NCBI GenBank assembly: GCA_964581605.1
Contig: CAZOPF010000083.1
Span: 1-26,384 of the forward strand
From: CAADGU01 sp964581605
Lineage (GTDB): Bacteria > Chloroflexota > Anaerolineae > Promineifilales > Promineifilaceae
Length of the DNA: 26,384 nucleotides
Direction of reading: 5' to 3'
In this document: positions 21,452-26,384 of the stretch, in pieces
Layout: each line of letters begins with the position of its first letter
Position numbering within the stretch: the stretch's first letter is position 1
Position numbers and translations under genes: made by a program
The notes under the pieces: generated by a model
What the model was told of the DNA's origin: nothing
Database searches by the model: none
Seen by the model: the letters and a program-made list of their open reading frames with translations, nothing else

Positions 21452-22642
21452 TCATGGATTACGGATTACGGAATCACGCAATACCTCCGCCAGCCGCGTC
21501 ATGCCCGTTTCAATTTCAGTGGCATCGCAATTGGAAAAGTTGAGGCGCAGGGTATTGCGGCCTGTGCCATCTACGTGGAAGGGGTCGCCGGGCACAAAGA
21601 CGACGTTACGTTTCACGGCCGTTTCAAACAGTTGCATGGCGGACATCCCTTCCGGTAAGGTGAGCCAGAGGAACATGCCCCCTTCAGGCAAGGTATAGTG
21701 CACATCGGCCGGGAATAGTTCTTCGATCATGGCGACCATCAGTGCCCGCTGACGGCCGTATGCCTCCCGAATGGTGGCGATATGCGCGTCCAGGTCGTTG
21801 TCTTGCAGGTATTGGGCAATGATGAGTTGGGAAACGTAGTTGGAGTGTAAATCGCTGGCCTGTTTGGCAATGATCAGTTTATCCATCAGTTCCGGCTGGG
21901 CCACAACCCAACCCATGCGGAAACCGGGAGCCACAATTTTGCTGAAAGAACCGAGGAGGAAGGCCCGGTCACGGCCGTAGACCGTAATCGGCGGTAAATC
22001 TTCCCCCATAAAACGCAGTTCCCGGTAGGGGTCATCTTCAATGAAAAACAGTGCGTGATCTTTCAAAATGGCAGCTACATCTTCCCGTTTGCTGGCCGAA
22101 TAGGTGATGCCGGTGGGGTTCTGAAAATTGGGCAGGGCATAAAACAGTTTGGCCTGGGGATGGGCGGCGTGTTGGGCGAGTACGGCCGTGTCCGGCCCAT
22201 CAGCCCGCAGCGGCGTCGTCACAAATTGCGGCTGAAACAACGAAAATGCCTGAATCCCGCCAATATAACTGGGCGACTCCAAAATCACCTGGTCGCCGGG
22301 ATCAATCACAATCTTCGCCACCAACTCCAGCCCCTGCTGTGAGCCATTGGTGATGAGAATATCATCGGCCGGCACATCCAGACCGCATGTTTTCCGGTAA
22401 CGGTCAGCAATAAAGTGGCGCAGTTCCGGGTTGCCCAATGTGGGCGCGTATTGCAGCGCATTCGTCCCCTTTTGCCCCAGCACCTTATCGGCCGCCGCCC
22501 GCAACGGCTCCACCGGAAAAAAATCCGGGTTTGGCAGCCCGCCCGCAAAAGAAATGACGTGGGGGTCTTGAGCCACCTTCAAAATCTCTCGAATAAACGA
22601 ACGCTGAATGTTTGCCATCCGCCTGGCGAATTGTCCTTTCAC
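21452..22642 (-). CDS. PLP-dependent aminotransferase, class I/II, 2-aminoadipate/LysN-like
   Basis: 396 aa fold-type I aminotransferase. Visible: SFAGGLPNPDFFP (N-terminal substrate loop), LITNGSQQGLELVAKIVIDPGD, YALPNFQNPTGITYS (Asn-Pro motif), FIEDDPYRELRF (PLP-pyridine Asp and Tyr), Schiff-base Lys235 in GSFSKIVAPGFRMGW, and the carboxylate-binding Arg in NTLRLNFSN. The GGLPNPDFFP and SFSKI-x-APGFRMGW signatures place it with LysN/2-aminoadipate and aromatic or branched-chain MocR-type transaminases. The exact donor is unknown. I choose GTG 22642 (MKGQFARRM) because GGAGG lies 5 nt upstream; GTG 22654 would add four residues. It may share a leader with the AzlC fragment downstream. Confidence 0.88.
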   Translation of the reverse strand: MKGQFARRMANIQRSFIREILKVAQDPHVISFAGGLPNPDFFPVEPLRAAADKVLGQKGTNALQYAPTLGNPELRHFIADRYRKTCGLDVPADDILITNGSQQGLELVAKIVIDPGDQVILESPSYIGGIQAFSLFQPQFVTTPLRADGPDTAVLAQHAAHPQAKLFYALPNFQNPTGITYSASKREDVAAILKDHALFFIEDDPYRELRFMGEDLPPITVYGRDRAFLLGSFSKIVAPGFRMGWVVAQPELMDKLIIAKQASDLHSNYVSQLIIAQYLQDNDLDAHIATIREAYGRQRALMVAMIEELFPADVHYTLPEGGMFLWLTLPEGMSAMQLFETAVKRNVVFVPGDPFHVDGTGRNTLRLNFSNCDATEIETGMTRLAEVLRDSVIRNP

Positions 22643-22718
22643 ATTTACCTCCACCTCTGCTCCGTCTATTGCAGGCGATTTATCGCCCTTTAACGGTACT
22701 AAATTGATGATTAACCAC

Positions 22719-22760
22719 TGTTCAATTTATGTTACCTGTATGTTCATTTTCAGTTGAACA
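22719..22760. promoter_or_regulatory. TGTTCA half-site array in a divergent promoter region
   Basis: TGTTCA at 22719-22724 and 22741-22746 (22 bp apart, about two helical turns) and inverted TGAACA at 22755-22760. The last two form a dyad with an 8-bp centre. They lie in an AT-richer stretch between the aminotransferase gene (-) and the imelysin gene (+), so an operator is plausible. No regulator gene is nearby. The rest of the 22643-22933 gap contains a GGCGAT/ATCGCC palindrome (about 22674-22687) and no gene I can support. Confidence 0.35.
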
Positions 22761-22933
22761 ACAAGCCTTGTTTTCCCCCCACTACCTTTTGAAAATTGAC
22801 GTTGTCAGACATTCGATTTTCCTAAAAACCGGACGTCTTGGTGATAGTAGAAGAGCAATATAAACAAAGAAGTCAGGAGCGCCCCAACCGGGAAGAAGGC
22901 GACGCCCCTGACAATCCACAATGGAGGACCAAA

Positions 22934-24025
22934 GTGTTCAAACGGATTATACCTGTGATGATGATTTTTTGCCTGGGGATGTTGGTAGCTTGCCGCGGCA
23001 CGGCCGTATCCCCGACACCCACACCTGCGCCGGAAACGGCCGTCACCGCTGCCGACCTGGACGCCATCAAACAATACACCCTGGACAATGCCCAACAAAT
23101 GAAACAGGGTACGGTCGCTTTGCTCACGGCCGCTCAAACCTACCATGACCTGATGGCCACCCACAACTTTGATTATGCGGTAGCCTGGGCGGCCCAACCG
23201 GCCGAGTTGACCCAGGCAGTGGCCGATGCCAAAGCCGGCTGGTTGCAGGCCAGCCAATACTATGAACTGGATGAAGGGGTTATTGCCGGTGTGCCTTCGC
23301 TGGCCTTTTATGATGTGTGGATTGATGCTGGCCCCAGCGCAGCGGAAGACCCGGCCGAAGCGTATGAATGGACATTGGAACTGCCCAATGGCGAAACGCT
23401 AGAAAGCCCCGGCAACTTTTTCCATTCCATTCTGGAACCGACCATCTGGGGTACCAAACCAGAATTTACCGGTCTGGCCGTAGACCTGGATGGAGATGGC
23501 GCACTAGCCATTGGCGAGGCGTTGCCGAACGCTCATGTGTTGTTGGGCGCGGCGCAAGGGCTGGATGGGGCGACAGATGAGATGATTACGGCCGTGAACA
23601 ACTGGCAGCCCACCCTCAGCGACGCCTTCACCGCCCTTGTGGTGATGATTCCCACCATGAACGAATACTTTGAACAGTGGAAACTCTCCGCTTACATTGC
23701 GGGCAGCGAAAGTGATGAAACCGCCTTTATTGGGTTCAGCCGCCTCTTTGACATCAACGGCATCTTGAACGGGCTGAACGTCACCTATGACAATGTGGCC
23801 CCGCTGGTCGCTGAAAGTGACCCGGCCTTACACGGCCAGATTGTAGACGGTTTTGCCGATTTACGCGGTTATGTGGGCGACCTCTACAGCCAGGAACAGG
23901 CGGGAACGCGCTTCACGGGTGAGCAGGCTGACCTGTTTGGCTCGGAAGCACAGGCCAAAGCCACCGCCCTTTCCGGCCAGGTGGCCCAGGCAGCCGCCCT
24001 GCTGAATGTCGTGGTGGAGGAGTAG
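22934..24025 (+). CDS. Imelysin/EfeO-like lipoprotein, probable iron-uptake component
   Basis: 363-aa exported protein. From GTG 22934 (GGAGG at 22923-22927, 6 nt spacing) the product opens MFKRIIPVMMIFCLGMLVAC, a lipoprotein signal with Cys20. The frame is open 32 codons further upstream, but that start lacks a ribosome site and would bury the signal peptide. A Pro/Thr-rich tether follows, then helical repeats of the imelysin (EfeO/M75) type. FFHSILEPTIWGT may be the counterpart of the family H-x-x-E region. DLDGDGALAIGE (residues 184-195) is a complete EF-hand calcium loop, with acidic residues at 1, 3, 5 and 12. The FTR1 permease gene downstream supports an Efe-type ferrous iron importer. 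Family assignment is moderate because overall identity is judged by eye. Confidence 0.7.
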   Translation: MFKRIIPVMMIFCLGMLVACRGTAVSPTPTPAPETAVTAADLDAIKQYTLDNAQQMKQGTVALLTAAQTYHDLMATHNFDYAVAWAAQPAELTQAVADAKAGWLQASQYYELDEGVIAGVPSLAFYDVWIDAGPSAAEDPAEAYEWTLELPNGETLESPGNFFHSILEPTIWGTKPEFTGLAVDLDGDGALAIGEALPNAHVLLGAAQGLDGATDEMITAVNNWQPTLSDAFTALVVMIPTMNEYFEQWKLSAYIAGSESDETAFIGFSRLFDINGILNGLNVTYDNVAPLVAESDPALHGQIVDGFADLRGYVGDLYSQEQAGTRFTGEQADLFGSEAQAKATALSGQVAQAAALLNVVVEE

Positions 24026-24097
24026 GCATCAGCCGACGAATGGAATGTGCCGCCTGACATACACATGTGTGCAAAGGCACTCTAATGCCAGCGCCAT

Positions 24098-24148
24098 AAC
24101 CCGCTTGAGCGGGTTTGGGCCTATCAGACGCCGATTTGTAGTCGGCGG
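24098..24148. repeat. REP-like two-hairpin element upstream of the FTR1 gene
   Basis: Hairpin AACCCGCT/AGCGGGTT (24098-24115, loop TG) is followed 9 nt later by the core CAGACGCCGA-N7-TCGGCGG (24125-24148). Both parts match, in order and spacing, the second half of the cluster at 2547-2596. It ends about 19 bp before the FTR1 start, with AGGA (24155-24158) in between. Confidence 0.75.
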
Positions 24149-24166
24149 TAATTCAGGAATTTTGGT

Positions 24167-26342
24167 ATGAAAACGCATCATCGCTTAATACTTTTTCTTC
24201 TTCTCACCGGATTGTGGTCAGCCGGATTGGCCTCAGTGTGGGCACAAGAAATGGCCCCCTGGCAGGCGGCCGATGCCGTGCGTGATGCGTTGTTTGCCGC
24301 ACAGTCGGCATTGTTGGCCGGGGATGGCGAAACGGCCGTCACCCATCTCACAGCCGCCCAAACAGCCGCCGCCCAACTGCCGTTACCCCCCCAAAGCCAG
24401 CGCTGGTTGGGTGAGGCAATGGAAATGGCAGGTACGGCCGTTACCAGTAACGACCCCACCGCCCTGGCGCTGGCACGTGGGCAGGCGCAGGCCGCCATTT
24501 TTGCGGGCAGCACCCAGCTAGTCCAGGAGGCGATTGCCGCCGGAGACTCGGCCACTGCTCAGGAATGGTTGCTGGTGCGTGATTACCGCCCCAGCACCCG
24601 CTTTAGCCGCCCCGGCGCCGATGCGACGCTGGCCGTGCGGCAAATGACGGCCGAAACAATTGCCGAAACCCAGGCGCGGGTCAATGCCGACCTGTTGGAC
24701 ACTTACCAGGCACGGCTGACCGAACACCTGCATGTGGCGCTGGATGCGNNNNNNNNNNNNNNNNNNNNNNNNNNNNNNNNNNNNNNNNNNNNNNNNNNNN
24801 NNNNNNNNNNNNNNNNNNNNNNNNNNNNNNNNNNNNNNNNNNNNNNNNCAATTGATGCGTTACCTGGCATTGGTGCCCGTGGAATATGACCGGGGGGTGA
24901 GCGGTGACCAGGTGATGGTGCCTATTGAAATTCAGGAAGCCGTGACTTTTATGGGCGGGGCACAGGCCGCCTTTAGCGATTTACGCCTGGATTTGAACGA
25001 AATAGATGCTGCTCAAACGGCCGCCCTGGAAACGCAAATGTCTCAAATTGCTGACCATCTGGACGCGGCAAACCGGCAGGAGTTGGTTATACCGGCAGAG
25101 CAGATGACGGCCGACATTGCCGCTATTACCGCCGGGCTGGAAAAGCTGCTACCCGCCGACTGGCTGGCGGGCAACAGCGACGCCGATTTTGATGTGCTGG
25201 TTTCGGTGTTAGATCAGATGGAAACGGCCGTGCAGCAAGGAGATTACAAACTGGCCGAATCGGCCCGGCTAGAAGCATATGCGATTTTTGATTTTGGCCC
25301 CGAGCCACGTCTGCTGGCCTTTGCGCCCGATCAAGTGGCGCACATTGATGGCCTCTTCTGGCAAGGCTATGATGCCCAAACCGGGCTGGCGGCGGCTATT
25401 GCTTTGCAAGCCACGCCAGCCGACATTGCCGCCATTCGTGCCGAACTGGATGCGGCATTGGCCGCAGCGCAGCTAACCCTGGGCGACCTGCCTAGCGCGC
25501 CCGGGGCCATCATTACCAACGCCGCTATTATCGTTTTCCGCGAAGGGTTGGAGTCGGTGGTCATTCTGGCGGCGTTGATGGCCAGCATGGTGGGTGTGTA
25601 TGCCCGTTTCCGTAAGCCGATGGTGGTGGGGGTGTTGCTCTCGGTGGTGGCAACGGCCGTGACGTGGTGGCTGGCACAGCAACTTCTCTCTTCCCTCACC
25701 CGCTTTGGCGAGCGGCTGGAAGCGGTTGTCTCGCTCATTGCTATTGGCGTGCTGTTGTTGATTACCAACTGGTTCTTCCACAAGACATATTGGAAGGATT
25801 GGATGGCTGGATTTCACCAACAGAAACGGCAGTTGCTTACGGCCGAAACAGGCCAATTCCTCGGTCTGGTGCTGTTGGGGTTCACCAGCATGTACCGTGA
25901 GGGGTTTGAGACGGTGCTGTTTTTGCAGGCATTGGTGTTGGAGGCGGGCACGGCCGTTGTGCTGCAAGGTGTGGCGTTGGGCGTTGTCGGCGTCATCATT
26001 GTGGGCATTATTACCTTCAAGTTGCAGGCGCGGCTGCCTTACAAAAAGATGCTTGTCTGGACAGGCGTCCTCATTGGCATGGTGTTGGTGACAATGGTGG
26101 GCAAGACCGTCCATGTGCTGCAAGCGGTGGGTTGGATGGGCATTTCGCCCATTCAGGGTGTGACGTTTCCTTATTGGGCCGGGCTGTGGTTTGGCCTATA
26201 CGCTACCTGGCAGGCAGTGAGCTGGCAAGTGGCGGCGGCCACGTTTGTCCTCGGCAGCTACTTTGGTGCGGAATGGCTGCAAAAACGTAAACGCCAACAA
26301 CTGCGGCAACCGCCCGTGAAGGCAGTTTCAGAGCAGGGGTGA
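24167..26342 (+). CDS. FTR1-family iron permease with long N-terminal exported domain (interrupted by sequence gap)
   Basis: One gene split by a 100-N gap. The 5' part (24167-24748, 194 codons) encodes a signal peptide (LILFLLLTGLWSAGLASVWA) and an alanine-rich helical exported domain. The 3' part (24849-26342, 497 codons) continues that domain, then enters a seven-helix FTR1 permease. Both iron-binding R-E-x-x-E motifs are present: REGLE (25539-25553) and REGFE (25896-25910). The missing length must be a multiple of three for the frames to join, so 100 is a placeholder, not a frameshift. Total length is at least 691 aa, in line with bacterial FTR1 proteins that carry an N-terminal domain. 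It follows the imelysin-like gene by 141 bp, forming an iron-uptake pair. I see no ferroxidase or EfeB gene. The start has AGGA 8 nt upstream. Confidence 0.85.
24749..24848. other. Assembly gap (100 N)
   Basis: Exactly 100 unknown bases, the conventional size for a scaffold gap of unknown length. It lies in the exported domain of the FTR1 gene. The true missing length must leave remainder 0 on division by 3 if the gene is intact. Confidence 0.98.
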
Positions 26343-26347
26343 TTTTG

Positions 26348-26384
26348 TGTTTAGGTGTTTGGGTGTTTGGGTGTTTGGGTGTTT
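26348..26384. repeat. Tandem octamer array (TGTTTGGG) at the window end
   Basis: TGTTTAGG, then three TGTTTGGG and the start of another unit, in exact 8-bp register. It begins six bases after the FTR1 stop and runs off the window. Same unit family as 3555-3618. Confidence 0.85.

Larger units (their letters stand above)
1608..25957. repeat. Dispersed ACGGCCGT palindrome, about 53 copies
   Basis: Hand-located first bases: 1608, 2150, 2225, 2375, 3094, 3276, 3769, 4462, 5763, 5923, 6637, 7477, 8166, 8319, 9901, 10281, 10601, 10920, 11489, 11740, 11882, 12827, 13296, 13425, 13959, 14652, 14964, 15606, 16249, 16719, 17145, 17238, 17598, 17850, 18414, 18746, 19236, 20334, 20480, 20962, 21341, 21615, 21752, 21971, 22182, 23000, 23036, 23588, 24332, 24434, 25224, 25653, 25950. 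A few may be missed. All but two (13296, 13425) are inside genes. One-mismatch versions (TCGGCCGT, GCGGCCGT, ACGGCCGA) are also common. Confidence 0.9.

Noticed and set aside
24061..24070. Palindrome ACACATGTGT as an operator
   Set aside because: A single short palindrome just after the imelysin-like gene, with no second copy or promoter context.
24732..26342. Frameshifted or split FTR1 gene
   Set aside because: The apparent shift is produced only by the placeholder of 100 N. Both halves read cleanly into one protein if the gap is a multiple of three.
1..26384. tRNA, rRNA or riboswitch
   Set aside because: I scanned the gaps for cloverleaf-like arms and conserved riboswitch cores and saw none; the intergenic structure is repeat-derived.

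Overview
This 26.4 kb window reads as bacterial chromosome. Every recognisable gene belongs to metabolism, transport or signalling, and I see no phage, plasmid, rRNA, tRNA or CRISPR. Gene content and style fit a Chloroflexota-type bacterium (Anaerolineae/Ardenticatenia-like): a DUF2085 membrane protein, a fused E1 alpha/beta 2-oxoacid dehydrogenase, an Eis-like acetyltransferase, a receiver-CpaE ATPase, moderately high GC and much short-unit intergenic repeat DNA. The phylum call is inference. A run of exactly 100 N marks a scaffold gap inside the last gene, so this is a draft or metagenome assembly.

Layout. 130-4518 (+): a polyamine-type ABC importer (binding lipoprotein, ATPase, two permeases). 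Every junction between its genes is filled by a different inverted or tandem repeat. 4519-4912 (+): a decayed HigBA toxin-antitoxin locus, with a frameshifted and deleted toxin remnant followed by an antitoxin whose helix-turn-helix looks three residues short. 4929-8750 (-): E1 and E2 of a branched-chain 2-oxoacid (or pyruvate) dehydrogenase behind a good promoter. 8870-9727 (-): a 6-phosphogluconate-dehydrogenase-like oxidoreductase. 9890-12061 (+): an Eis-like acetyltransferase and a DUF2085 membrane protein. 12085-13820: divergent signalling genes, a receiver-CpaE/MinD fusion (-) and a stand-alone receiver (+). 13856-17905 (-): argJ, a small membrane protein, a membrane-anchored M28 peptidase and argH. 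18035-20074 (+): ligA. 20081-22642 (-): an NAD-dependent epimerase, an AzlC fragment and a MocR-type aminotransferase. 22934-26342 (+): iron uptake, an imelysin/EfeO-like lipoprotein and an FTR1 permease.

The strongest unexplained signal is genome-scale. The palindrome ACGGCCGT occurs about 53 times by hand count, roughly every 500 bp, where less than one copy is expected by chance. It lies almost wholly inside genes, on both strands, and about two thirds of coding copies are read in the one frame that gives Thr-Ala-Val. It resembles the cyanobacterial HIP1 octamer in behaviour but not in sequence. Alongside it are degenerate tandem arrays of 7-, 8- and 9-bp units, like cyanobacterial STRR repeats. 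They fill intergenic gaps, run into the 3' ends of two genes, and also sit in frame inside the E2 linker and inside ArgJ. A third class, a multi-hairpin REP-like element with a shared core, occurs twice, each time just upstream of a permease gene.
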